Assembly (NCBI GenBank): GCA_009761415.1
Contig: QUOL01000016.1
Coordinates: 186,001-250,000, forward strand
DNA from: Sarcomyxa edulis
Lineage: Eukaryota > Basidiomycota > Agaricomycetes > Agaricales > Mycenaceae
Length of the DNA stretch: 64,000 bases
Direction of reading: 5' to 3'
The notes beneath the pieces were generated by a model that had not been told where the DNA came from, made no database searches, and saw only the letters and a program-made list of their open reading frames with translations. Position numbers and translations under genes: made by a program. How positions within the stretch are numbered: the stretch's first letter is position 1; each line of letters begins with the position of its first letter. Shown here piece after piece: positions 12,149 through 23,217 of this stretch.

Positions 12149-13171
12149 AGCGTCGACGTCTCTCTGTTGCTCGAGTCTTTCCGAGTGTATTTGTATGACT
12201 GTTTCGGAACTGCCGGTGTACTTGTAAAACCAGGCTCATACTATTCCGCACATTGGCATGCCACATTCCCCATATCCCGTACGTATGTATACCATAGTAT
12301 CATTGTATATATACCGCAGCGCATCGTGTACTATAGCTCGCATATCTTGTATACATATATGTATCGTTGTCCTCGCCACCCACCCGAGAGACTTCGAATT
12401 CGCATGACGACTAGCTATGGCAAAAGTCATTCGAAGCTGGGTAACGCTGCGGTTGCCGTATGGGTGTATGTACTTACGTGGTAGTCAGATACGTGCTCCC
12501 GTGTATATCATCATCTTAGCATTGTACTCGAGTTCTGCACAGACCAAGGGCTGATTCATGTATGAGTAAACTCGAAGGCGCCAGCCTGATACTCCCCGAG
12601 TCCATCGGGTACTTTGAACGCCACCAACTATCGGGTTACAAAGACAAGTTGAGAGAAAGCTCTGGGTCCATCGAAGTGCCAGTGATGGGCAGTGCCAGTA
12701 CGGGCGTTTACACGGACTCGGATGCGTGGTGTGTTTCGGGTTACGCAGCGTCTCTGACTCCCATGACTGGCAGCGACTCCCAAGAGACTCCCCTGGATGA
12801 GTATGGTAGTAGTTTGAGTTGCGATAGTACGGCTGTCCTGGATGGTCGCACGATGGACGGATGCATGTGAGTGAATATTGCGAGGAGGCAAAAACGCGGA
12901 GGAGGTAAAAATAATGACAAATATCCGTGAATAATCTCATGTCCAATATCCCCTGAAATACTTTTGCCCATTCGACTTCCTCCTCCTGGTGCTTCTCCTT
13001 CGAGGTCCTATCGTCTCAGCGCAGGGCGCAGCTGTATCACTCTCACTCTATCCTTCTTCTTACAATTTGAATATCTTGAATTTCTTGCACATTGTACTAA
13101 TCATATTTACACAACATCATACACTCGCATCTAGGTCTAGGCACACCGCACAACTCGACCCGATTCCTATC
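12149..13171. other. Intergenic region with one weak ORF
   Basis: Between the kinase and the copper ATPase. A 102-codon plus-strand frame (12562-12870) and an overlapping 153-codon minus-strand frame (12485-12946) are present. Neither has a recognisable domain. The stretch just upstream of 13172 is pyrimidine-rich, as expected for a fungal promoter. Confidence 0.4.
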
Positions 13172-16100
13172 ATGTCTACTCTGCTCACAACTATCTGGGC
13201 AAAAACCCCCTTCAGCCCAAGATCTGTAGAATTACCACTGGCGTCCACCGAACCACTCGACGCACACAAGGGGGGCGGTGATGCTTCGGACTCCTCGGAG
13301 AAATGCGACCTACGCATAGAGGGAATGACCTGTGGATCATGCGTAGAGGTGAGCGACGACATCTCATGGCTCACGTATCCCTGCTAACGGATGAGCAGGC
13401 AATCGAGGGCATGCTGAGGCCCCAGCCAGGCATTCATTCGATCAAGGTCGCACTCCTAGCCGAACGAGGTGTCGTAGAATTCGATCCAAAAGTATGGACT
13501 ACCGAAAAGATCATCGAGGTGAGTAAGCCCACATATTCGCTCTCAACGCTCTGATGACAATCCTTGCCTTGCGGCTCACAGGAAATATCTGACATCGGGT
13601 TCGACGCAACCCTCATTCCAGCAACTCGCGCCGACCAAGTCACTCTCCGCATCTACGGAATGACATGCTCTTCATGTACTTCTACCGTCGAAACCGGTCT
13701 CGCATCTGTACCCGGAATAACTTCCGTAGCCGTCTCGCTGGCCACGGAAACTTGTAATATCAAATTCGACCGTTCATTGATCGGTCCTCGAGAAATGGTC
13801 GAACGCATCGAAGAAATGGGTTTCGACGCGATGATCTCAGACCAAGAAGATGCTACGCAGGTACAGAGTCTTACCCGTGCCAAAGAAGTCATGGAATGGC
13901 GTCGCCGACTCTTTTGGAGTCTCACATTCGCAGTACCCGTATTCTGCATTGGCATGATAGCACCACACATTGGATTCCTCAAACCTATAGTGAATTACAA
14001 AATCACCACCGGGCTATACCTAGGCGACGTCCTCGTCTTCCTCCTCACCACCCCCGCCCAATTCTGGGTAGGCGCCAAATTCTATCGCAACGCTTATAAA
14101 TCCCTTAAACACGGTTCCGCGACGATGGACGTCCTCGTCATGCTAGGAACATCCGCAGCGTATTTCTACAGTCTCTTCGCCATGATATTCGGAACCATGA
14201 ACAGCGCACCTGATTTCCGCCCCTTCGTATTCTTCGATACAAGCACCATGCTGATCATGTTTGTTTCGCTTGGGAGGTATCTGGAGAACACAGCCAAAGG
14301 GAAGACGAGTGCCGCTCTGACAGACTTGATGGCACTAGCCCCCTCGATGGCGACGATATACACCGATCCAGGATGTACGGTAGAAAAGAAGATCCCTACT
14401 GAACTCGTTCAAGTCGGTGACACCGTCAAACTCGTCCCAGGAGATAAAATTCCTGCAGATGGAACGGTCGTTCGTGGTTCTTCCAGTGTAGACGAAAGTG
14501 CTGTCACAGGCGAAGCCGTTCCTGTCCTCAAACAAACCGGCGACTCCGTCATCGGAGGGACAGTCAACGGACTAGGCACATTCGACATGATTGTCACCCG
14601 CGCAGGGAAAGACACAGCACTATCCCAAATCGTCCGTCTCGTCGAGGAAGCACAAACATCCAAAGCCCCCATCCAAGCCTTCGCCGATAAAGTCGCTGGG
14701 TACTTCGTCCCCACCGTCATTTCGCTCGCGGTCATCACCTTCTTGACATGGATCACCGTTTCTGCTCTTCTGAGCGACGATAGTCTGCCCAAAATGTTCC
14801 AACGCCAGGGGGCTAGTAAGCTTGCTGTGTGTCTCCAGATGTGTATCAGCGTCGTCGTCGTTGCGTGTCCTTGTGCGCTTGGGTTGAGTACGCCTACGGC
14901 TATTATGGTGGGCACTGGGATGGGTGCGAAGAATGGGATTTTGATCAAGGGTGGAAGGGCGTTGGAGGATAGTAAGAGTATAAAGAGGATCGTGATGGAT
15001 AAAACGGGTACGGTGACTATTGGGAAATTGACCGTTGCTGGGTTGTATTGGGTGCCTCCTCCCGGGCAAGGTGGTAATGGTGGTGCAGGTGCGAAGGATG
15101 AATTGATGTATGGTGGGGACGCGAGTTTGGATGATGTCTGTGCTGATGGAGTTACGACGAAGAGGGCTGTCATCGCCATGGTCAGCGCTACCGAAGCCAA
15201 ATCGGAACACCCCCTCGCTAAAGCCGTTGCTGTCTATGGAAAAGACCTCCTCAGAGACTCTGGAGGTGATATACCAGAAGCTACCGTCGAGACTTTCGAA
15301 AGCGTCACCGGCGCGGGTGTCAGGGCTGTCATCTCGCTTTCTGCTACGGAGTCAAGTAGTGCGTCCAAGGCTTCTCTCCTCGTAGGCAACGCACGGTTTG
15401 TGTCCCAATCCGACGACCTCTACCATCTTCCATCTGCACTCGTGGACTACGAGACTCAGGAAACGACTCTTGGACGCACGATCATCTACGTTTCGATTCT
15501 CAAACCCTCCTCATCATCTCGACCGCTTCCAATCCTAGCAGTCTCTCTCTCCGATGCTCCGAAACCGTCTAGTAGGTACGCTATCAAGGCATTACAGGAT
15601 ATGGGTATTGAAGTGAACATGATGACGGGAGATGGAAAGGCGACGGCGTTGGCTATTGCGAAGCAGGTTGGGATCCCTGCTGAGGGCGTTTGGGCTAGTA
15701 TGAGTCCGAAGGGAAAGGCTTCGATGATCGCTGAGCTTATGGAGAAGGACGGTGGTGGGGTGGCGATGGTAAGCGGGTTTTGGTGTAGCACCATGTATGA
15801 TACCATGACTGACGATTTTTTTCTCTCCCCGGGACGTCTAGGTAGGAGACGGGATCAACGACTCTCCAGCCCTTGTAGCAGCCACCGTCGGCATCGCCCT
15901 CTCATCCGGAACATCCGTAGCCATAGAAGCCGCTGACATCGTACTAATGCGCTCTGACCTCCTCGACGTCGTCGCCGCTCTCCACCTCTCCCGCAAGATC
16001 TTCTCCGTCATCAAACGAAACCTCGTATGGGCGTGTATCTACAACGTCCTGGGTATTCCATTGGCTATGGGCATCTTCATACCGTTTGGGCTGTACATGC

Positions 16101-16393
16101 ATCCAATGATGGCAGGTGCTGCTATGGCGTTTTCGAGTGTGAGCGTTGTGACGAGTTCGTTGACGCTCAAGTGGTGGATAAGGCCTATGGAGTCGGTTAT
16201 GCCTGGTGAGAGTGTTGATGTGGAGTCCAGTGGTGGGTTCTTGGATAGTGCGAAGACGCTTGTAGGTGATGTTGTGGGTCGTCTTGGCCTTGGACTTGGA
16301 GGATCCAGGGAGAGGTATGGGTATAGTCAGTTGCCTGTAGAGATGAGTGCCAGTACGAGTGGTGGGAGGCCGCTGAGTTCATCGATTGTCTGA
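13172..16393 (+). CDS. CCC2: Copper-transporting P1B-type ATPase (Ccc2/ATP7 type)
   Basis: Pumps Cu(I) using ATP, normally into the trans-Golgi lumen to load multicopper oxidases. Four exons (13172-13348, 13399-13518, 13582-15768, 15842-16393) give about 1,011 residues, close to yeast Ccc2. There are two N-terminal heavy-metal domains with GMTCGSC (about residue 51) and GMTCSSC (about 126). Then follow eight predicted membrane segments, the TGEA actuator motif (about 407), the CPC metal-transit motif in [12 protein letters not shown] (about 528), the phosphorylation site DKTGT (about 572), the SEHPLAKAV nucleotide-site motif (about 641), and VGDGIND at the start of exon 4. All key residues are intact. 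Two metal domains rather than the human six is normal for fungi. The start is the ATG giving [11 protein letters not shown], preceded by pyrimidine-rich leader. Confidence 0.96.
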
Positions 16394-16915
16394 TTCTCGT
16401 AGACTCCTAGAGTTTCGAATTCGATGCGAAGGGATTTTTTATCTTATTTTATTTTACCACTTCGTCGATCTGTCTGGATCTTTCGTTCTTTCTTCTTTTC
16501 ACTTACTTGCTGACTTACTTATTATATCCGCGCAGTCTCTTTGTACATTACAGTCAATGTTAACAAACTACCCATATTGTTTGGGATTTATTTGTTGGTT
16601 TCCGGCAGAACTCAGACTCGCCGAGTAGAATGACAAGCAACCTATTAACCCTACTGCCAGGAGACAGAATGGCTACAGGCAACAGAACCCCCCATTCCAG
16701 TTCCATGCCGTTGGAGTTACATATATGTCATTGTGGCGAGCGCGAGGAAGACATCGTTACGGAGGGAGTCGCGTCGACGCGTCGTACGCGTGTAGTACAC
16801 GTGACGATGTGAACTCATCCATTCATCTGAACGAGAGACTCATTCGCTCGCGTTAGTTTCTCTCAGATGGTCAATAGATAACTAATAGTAAAGATGTGTT
16901 CCAGATAAATCCGAC
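16394..16915. terminator. Convergent 3' region between CCC2-type ATPase and WD40 gene
   Basis: About 520 nt between two stop codons on opposite strands. It contains T-rich stretches after 16430 that suit 3' processing of the ATPase transcript. No gene is supported; the 60-codon frame at 16630-16812 is uninformative. Confidence 0.35.
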
Positions 16916-19768
16916 TTATTCGTACCATAACGGGCCTGCTCCTCGTCTGTCGAATATTGAGATCCCTCCTCCTCCGTCCCCGCTGCCAGGAAGGTCAGTA
17001 TACGCACTACTGCAACTGATAAATGACTGGAGGGACCTACACGACTAATGGCTGCTCGTGGTGGTTGAACTCTTCACCTAAGGAAAAAGTCCCAACATCG
17101 AAAGAAGTCTCGGCAATGATTATCCCATTTTCAAGGTTATCGCTGGATTGAAGAGGATCCCATAGGCGCACGCAGCCTGCATGGGAGGGAAGCCAAGAGT
17201 CAGTTCAATTTTGACTTCGGAGTAGAATAAGGAGAGTAACTGACCGTCGTCTCCTCCAGTAACAAGCCCCAGCCTACTAGACCTAGACATACGCCACTGA
17301 GCCTCCACGACACCATACGAATCACTCCCAGGATTCGTGCGACGTGGGCCTCGGTGTTTGAAATCATACAATACCCCTCTCTCAAGCATCCGAGAGTCGT
17401 ATACGTGCGTGGTGTTATCGTTTCGAGCCACTGCCAGATAAACCGAATCTGGGCTGAAAGTAGCTACATTGACTTCACCGTCTACCTTCGTTTGAAATAG
17501 CTCTAATTGTATAGATTTGAGGGCCCGAGGGTTTTGCCGTCGTATGTCGTAGATATTGAGGTTGTTTGTACGATTCGCTCCGAGGGTAAATAGTGCGAGA
17601 TTGTCGCCTGAGTGTAGGATGAGTGGGATCATATATGATGGAGCCACTGAGACGATGCTCACCAGATGGGTCGATACATAAAGCATCCCCTGCGTCCTTG
17701 GAATCAAGGGTAAAGATGGGTTTCCGCCTTGAGATATCGAACGCTTTGTGACACCCAGTCAACCCGTCATCGGGTGGCTCCGATGAGGCGAAAAGAAATT
17801 TGTCGGTCTGCTCCAGACCCCAAAGGAAGGCGCCGGCGACGTGTCCAGGTTCTGCTACATCAAGAGCAAATGGTGGCATCGAGGAGTGGTTGGATACTAG
17901 AGATAAATCGGGACATATATATATCTTTCTGAAAACAGTGTCATGAGTCTCTTGAGGCGAGTGGATTTGAGCGACTTTGTTTACCCATCACTGCATGCCA
18001 TGGCTAAAGTGGAGGATTCGGGCTTGAATGCGATGTCGTACGGAACATGAGGGAGTGTAACTGGATAGAGTTTCAGGAAGGTGAACACTGAGTAATAGGA
18101 ATAACTCACATGTATGTTGTCTGTGTAGCAAGTCGACGTCCTGAGAAAGATGGTCGGCATCGTCACTATCATCGGGGGGCGAATCCTCATATGTCCACAC
18201 GCAGACCGTTTTGTCGTTACCTGAGGAAGCCAGCCGTGTGGAGCTAGGACGCACAGCCGTTAGCTTAGATTGGGATCTCGTTTTCGGATGCATACTTGGA
18301 CGGATCAAATTTGACATCGTTGACGGTGTAATATTTTTCGGGGACCCCTCCCCATGTTCGATTGTGCCCGTCCACGTTATGCACTGCATAAACAGCGTGA
18401 GATTAGTATTTCTATAAATGAGCTAGGAGTCGTAAGTACTTTTGCCGTTGTGCCAGACAGCCAGTGAACCGCTTCGATTGTATGGATTATGCTCCTCTGA
18501 AGACAAAGATGAGTAGTTTGCTAGAATTGATTCAGTGGTTTTATTCGACAACGTACCATCCTCTTCGTCAGCTTGTCCACCTATGGCTGCGCTGCATATG
18601 ACGATAATCCCTTGGCGTTGTATGATTCTGTTGATGGCTAATGTTCCACGAAGAAGGTTCAGTATGTACAGTAAGAGCCTAATGATAAGATACTTACAAC
18701 CGGGAGCTTCTCGATAGCAATCAAGAAGATGCATTCCTTCCAACTGCAACTCATGTTTTAGTGGGTATCTGTGGCAAGAGGAGGGTCCTCGATGGGTTGT
18801 GGGACGTGGCATGTGTGGCGTTTTGGGACGGAAACCTGCTTTCCGCAGTTGATTCCAGACATAAGGTCCCGTAAGCATGTCGTGAGATGGTGGTTCGTGG
18901 ATGGTAGGTTGCGTGGTTATATTCAATGGTCTTCGACGGGTGGCTGAAGGAAGAACTTTTAGCTCTTCCATAACATCGGCCACCTCGTCAACATATGGAT
19001 CTGGAAGAGAAAATGGTTTCCACTGAATATAAAGCAAAAGTGAATTTCAAGAAAATTCTCATATAACCCAGGACTCACCCGATCTGGGTCATGGAGGTCG
19101 AAACCATCCGACTCTTCATCGGAGTCGGAGAAATCTGAGTGTTTTCTTCGCTATCATGAAAACATGTATAGTCATTCAAAGACGCGAAAAGGGGGCAAGA
19201 TGTAGACTCACCTTGATCAATTGTGCACAGACTTCATCGTCACTATCCTCGCTGCTTATCTCGATCATGATATTACTCAGGACGAGAGATTTCTTGCGTT
19301 TGTGAGGGTTGTTAGTCGGTGGCCTGGAGGGCGTTCGAGAGGGTCCTGATGTCGCATCGGAGACAACAGGAGTAGGTCCAGACGTGCGAGGTCTTTTCAT
19401 GAGTGGTCCGTCCCGGGGAGAGAAAACTGCATTCCTTTTCTAGCCATTTCACAGCATCAGTGTAGATACACAAACGCTTGACACAGTGAGTTGCTGACCA
19501 AGGGAGCTCGTTGGGTGATCCCTTGAACAAGCGTGGATGGTCGGTCTCGAAATGGTAAAGGACTGGAAGTTATATGTCATGGTTGGTATAAGGTAATTCA
19601 TACAAGAACACACGTTTGGCGCTCTACTTTTAGGGCAGGTGGTTTGCCTCCAAGACATTCGTCGGCTGCACCGTCCAGAACTATATGGGTCGGCGTGAGG
19701 TCAATATGAATGATACTTCTACCGACCTCCAGATCGGGATCGTCGACATCTATGATGTCCGGATTCAT
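16916..19768 (-). CDS. WD40-repeat protein
   Basis: Multi-exon minus-strand gene encoding a beta-propeller. Repeat blades read directly include RLASSGNDKTVCVWTY, LPYDIAFKPESSTLAMACSDG, NLNIYDIRRQ, VATFSPDSVYLAVARND, GCVRLWDPL and GISIFDRRGAGPLWYE before the stop. The N-terminal part is charged and disordered (MKRPRTSGPTP, then EISSEDSDDEV and SDFSDSDEESDGF). WD proteins act as interaction platforms; no specific complex can be named. The N-terminus is unresolved. ATG at 19768 gives MNPDIIDVDDPDLEVG, a plausible start, but joining that frame to the exon beginning near 19430 needs a splice I could not place cleanly. The internal ATG at 19400 is the conservative alternative. Upstream it faces COQ3 across about 115 bp. 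Confidence 0.72.
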
Positions 19769-19883
19769 AGTACGGTTGTTATCGTAGAATGTATTTGAGG
19801 ACGCTAGAGCTCGTGTTAAGAGTGAGGGTTGAGGTGATAAAGTGACTTGGCTTCAAGTTGGCGCGAGGTCTTTGCCAAATTCC
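19769..19883. promoter_or_regulatory. Putative divergent promoter, WD40 gene / COQ3
   Basis: Only about 115 bp separates the two presumed start codons, so both transcripts must start from this segment or inside the upstream ends of the genes. No specific element is recognised. If the WD40 gene really starts at 19400 the shared region is longer. Confidence 0.4.
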
Positions 19884-20988
19884 ATGGCCACACTCAAGGC
19901 AATCTCGAAAACAACCTCTTTATTCAGACCAATTTACTTCGGTCGTGCTCTGCATTCTCAGGCAAACAATGAAACACCCAGTGCTCCTCACATCTCTTCA
20001 ATAAACTCCTCGGAAATCGCCTTCTTTTCGCGACTTTCTTCGCAATGGTGGGACGAACGAGGAGAATTCGGGTTTTTGCACAAAATGAATCCCGTTCGTA
20101 TGGAGTTCATCACGGACAAGGTACTAGAGATAACGCGCGATGAACAAGGGGAGGAAGTAACCCTGGGGCGGCGGAGTATACTGGAGGGATTGGACGTACT
20201 CGACGTCGGCTGTGGAGGAGGATTGCTGTCTGAGGTGAGTCTATGCTTTCGTTACTCGTCTCTTTCTGACTCTCCTTGTGGATAGAGCCTAGCGCGTCTG
20301 GGAGCAAGCACTTTGGGCGTCGACGCATCTGAATCCAACATCGGGATAGCTACATTGCATGCCTCTGCTGACCCCAAGCTGGCTTCCCCCAGCAACCTTA
20401 CATATCGCCATACATCTGCTGAGGATCTTCTTACCGAACCGAAGCGCTTTGACGTGGTCTGTTCTATGGAAGTCATCGAGCACGTCGATAATCCAGCAGC
20501 ATTTCTCTCGACGTGCGCGGAACTGGTCAAAGTCAGCCCTTTTGTTGTAATAACACAATAATGTCTCTAACTTTGATTCACAGCCTGGAGGTCACCTTTT
20601 CCTTTCGACGATCGCCCGCACACCACTATCCTATCTCCTAACTATTGTCGCTGCCGAACAGATCCTTCGAAAAGTATCACCCGGCACCCACACATTCTCC
20701 AAATTCATTAATCCCTCCGAACTAGTTTCTTTTTTCCAAAAATACCGTTCTCCTCTTGTTGAGCCGTCCGCGCCATCTCCCTCTGGCAATAACACCAAAA
20801 CTTCACCACCTTCGAGACCGTGGATATCCCAAACACACTCGACTCTTCCGACCCGTACCGAAGCCGAAATCCGTGGCCTCGTTTACATACCTTGGAAGGC
20901 TAGGTGGGAACTCATGTCGCGCGAAGCCAGTGCGTACGGTGCAGCCAAATGCAACTACGTCTTCTGGGTCAGGAAACCATACAATTAA
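19884..20988 (+). CDS. COQ3: Ubiquinone biosynthesis O-methyltransferase, mitochondrial
   Basis: SAM-dependent O-methyltransferase carrying out both O-methylations in coenzyme Q synthesis on the matrix side of the inner mitochondrial membrane. Three exons (19884-20234, 20286-20531, 20584-20988) give 333 residues, close to yeast Coq3. The N-terminus (MATLKAISKTTSLFRP) is basic and Ser/Thr-rich without acidic residues, fitting a mitochondrial presequence. The UbiG/Coq3 hallmarks are visible: WWDERGEFGFLHKMNPVR, then SAM motif I VLDVGCGGGLLSE, motif II FDVVCSMEVIEHVDNP and PGGHLFLSTIARTPLSYLL, and the C-terminal NYVFWVRKP. An in-frame upstream ATG at 19842 exists, but the start at 19884 gives the better presequence. 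Confidence 0.95.
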
Positions 20989-21803
20989 CGAGTGGCACTT
21001 GACACTTGGTTGGATAACCATGTAATATCACTCACTGTCAAACCAACACCTTGTGACGCATTCGCGTTTTGCTCTTCCAGACCATGCAGCAGTTCCCTAT
21101 AGAACCTCCGGCCGAGTCATGTACCTCATTCTAACGCTGTATGTTTTGGTGGCGAATTGTCTTCTGCTCAATGGAATTGATGGACTACAGCCGCAGAGTA
21201 AGTGGATGGTTGGGTTGGTTTCTGTGCATGAGCGACTACACCCCACCGGTATAAGTCGCTGCTCAAGAGATACTTGTTTCTCTTTCTCTTGCTCTTGAAC
21301 TGGTCAGCTCTTCACTGACCGCGCCATCAAGATTAAGAGCCCTGTACAGTGACTAAACTCGGTGAAGACTACTCTGCTAACGCACCTTCTCTTGACCGTC
21401 GACATCTCGCAAGACTCCTTTGGCTACGCCCGGTATGCGGGAAGTAGGTGTACGGAGATAATCAAACAATCTAGAAGCAAGAAGGATCTCATTACATTCA
21501 CATGTAGGCCTCAGGCGATACACCGATCCAGTTTCTCAAACGAATATGCCTGCTCATCAGTTCAAGTGGCACGGAAAGTACTTTTCCAAGATACTGTATA
21601 ATTTGCTGTCCAATAACATCGTGTCTTATGATTATAGATCCTCTCTGCAGGCTGGACATATGGAGGTACGAAAAGCGCGTCTTCTCTCAACACATCGATA
21701 CTTCTTAGATTTCATCGATATCAACTCCGCCCCGTTTAGTTTCTCTCTTGAACCGTCAAGTCTTCGAGCTTGAAACACATCTCGGACTTGGAGCTATCCT
21801 AAG
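20989..21803. other. Intergenic region, no gene supported
   Basis: About 815 bp between COQ3 and the pseudokinase gene, both on the plus strand. Only frames under 90 codons, without recognisable features. It holds the COQ3 3' end and the promoter of the downstream gene. Confidence 0.45.
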
Positions 21804-23024
21804 ATGTCGAAATCTCAGGACGACTGGTTCGTAAACCCTTCCGAGGATCGCCAGGGAGATCATCATCCCGTCGATGTTGAGCTCTCACAGAAGTTCCGAG
21901 AGCTCTGTACGAATCTGAATCCCGCAAGATCGTACAAACAGCTTACTCTAGTAGAGAACAGGTAAGAAGATCGCCTACAAACTTGCAAACCAATCCTTAT
22001 ACCAACACGCGCAGATCTAGTAACCACGGTACTCAAGGGCAATCTAAAACCTACAGAGCCCGCCAGGTTGATAAGACTGGGCAGGTTACGATAGTACGAA
22101 TCGCTCCGCGCGCGCAGCACAAGCATACAATGCTCTCATATTTCACTGTATTGCCGAGTCTTCTCTCAGCGACCCATCCAAACGTGATCAAGTACCTCGA
22201 TGTCTTCGAATATCGGTACGACTGGTGGATCGTCTTGGATGAGCCAGAGGGCTGCGACTTGCTCAAGATCATCAACTCAAACATCTTGACGGAAGGGCAG
22301 ATGGCTTTCATATCGAGAGAGATTACGAAAGGACTTGAATTTATTCACGGACGTCGGATTATCCACCGCGATGTCAAGAGTGATCTTATATTGGTGACTG
22401 AGACTGGAAACGTTTTACTCAGTCAGGATTTTTTCCTTCTTTGCGAAGAGCAAATGAAGACTGATTCATCTTGGATTCATCTGCATAGCAAACTTCAGTA
22501 TATCTGTTCAACTCAAAGATGGCGTCCGTGGAATATCGGACTCGACAGGGACGCCTTACTGGATGGCTCCCGAGGTCCTCAGCAAAAAGGAGTACAGTTT
22601 CAACGTCGATGTGTGGGCTTTAGGTATTACTACTATCGGCGAGTTTCTGGACTTATCTGCTTTGGTTGTCCTGCCCTTATTATCCGTCAATTAGAGATGA
22701 TACAGGGTGAACCACCGTACATAGACATCGAGACGATGAAAGTTATCGACCTTATCAAGACTGTCGGCGTTCCCCCCATCGCAGATGCCCACAGGCTTTC
22801 AGCTCCACTTCGAGATTTTCTCGAAAAAACTCTCGACATGGACTATGATAGACGTCCGAGCGCTACGCAACTTTTGAAGGTACGCATATCTGCCGTCAAC
22901 ACTGTTTTGATGATCCGATGTGTTGACCATGTTACAGCATCCTTTCTTCAAGCTGGCGAGTCTTCGCGAAAGTACACTTCCGTTGTTACAAGCGGTACGC
23001 GAAAATCGCACCGTGCAGAGGTGA
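21804..23024 (+). CDS. PAK/Ste20-family pseudokinase
   Basis: Five exons (21804-21961, 22015-22421, 22489-22638, 22695-22879, 22938-23024) give 328 residues. It is almost only a kinase domain, with no CRIB/PBD. PAK/Ste20 ancestry is shown by HRDVKSD, GTPYWMAPEVLSKKEY, VDVWALGITTIEMIQGEPPY and RRPSATQLLKHPFF. Several residues needed for phosphotransfer are lost. The glycine loop is degenerate (NRSSNHGTQGQSKTYRAR). The VAIK lysine position reads VTIVRI. The alpha-C Glu is not evident. The catalytic-loop Asn is Leu (KSDLIL), and DFG is NFS (LLTNFSISV). HRD is kept. I infer a non-catalytic regulatory protein. Exon 3 ends at a GC donor. The frame stays open with conserved structural residues, which argues against a decaying pseudogene. 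Confidence 0.8.
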
Positions 23025-23217
23025 ACGAACACCTCGAATGGATACCTGATACGGCACATGCTCTATCGATGTTTTGTCTGTAAGATAGTTCGACCGTTGT
23101 GCACTTGTAATTCCATTACCGTGACTGCAGAACAGAATATGTTATTATTACAAATGTATCTATCGAAGCAAGAAATCGAGAAGAATCACAGACAACAAGA
23201 CCCATATACGCTATCGT

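Noticed and set aside
12562..12870. 102-codon plus-strand frame between the kinase and the ATPase
   Set aside because: No domain, no conserved features, and a longer frame overlaps it on the other strand.
14409..15210. Long minus-strand frames (263 and 196 codons) inside the copper ATPase
   Set aside because: Antisense shadows of a highly conserved exon with codon bias; no domain and no splice support.
22422..22560. Continuous open frame through the pseudokinase reading LSQDFFLLCEEQ, which looks like a DFG variant
   Set aside because: Reading through gives non-kinase sequence and misses GTPYWMAPEV. Removing a 67-nt GT-AG intron (22422-22488) restores the PAK alignment with LLTNFS at the DFG position.
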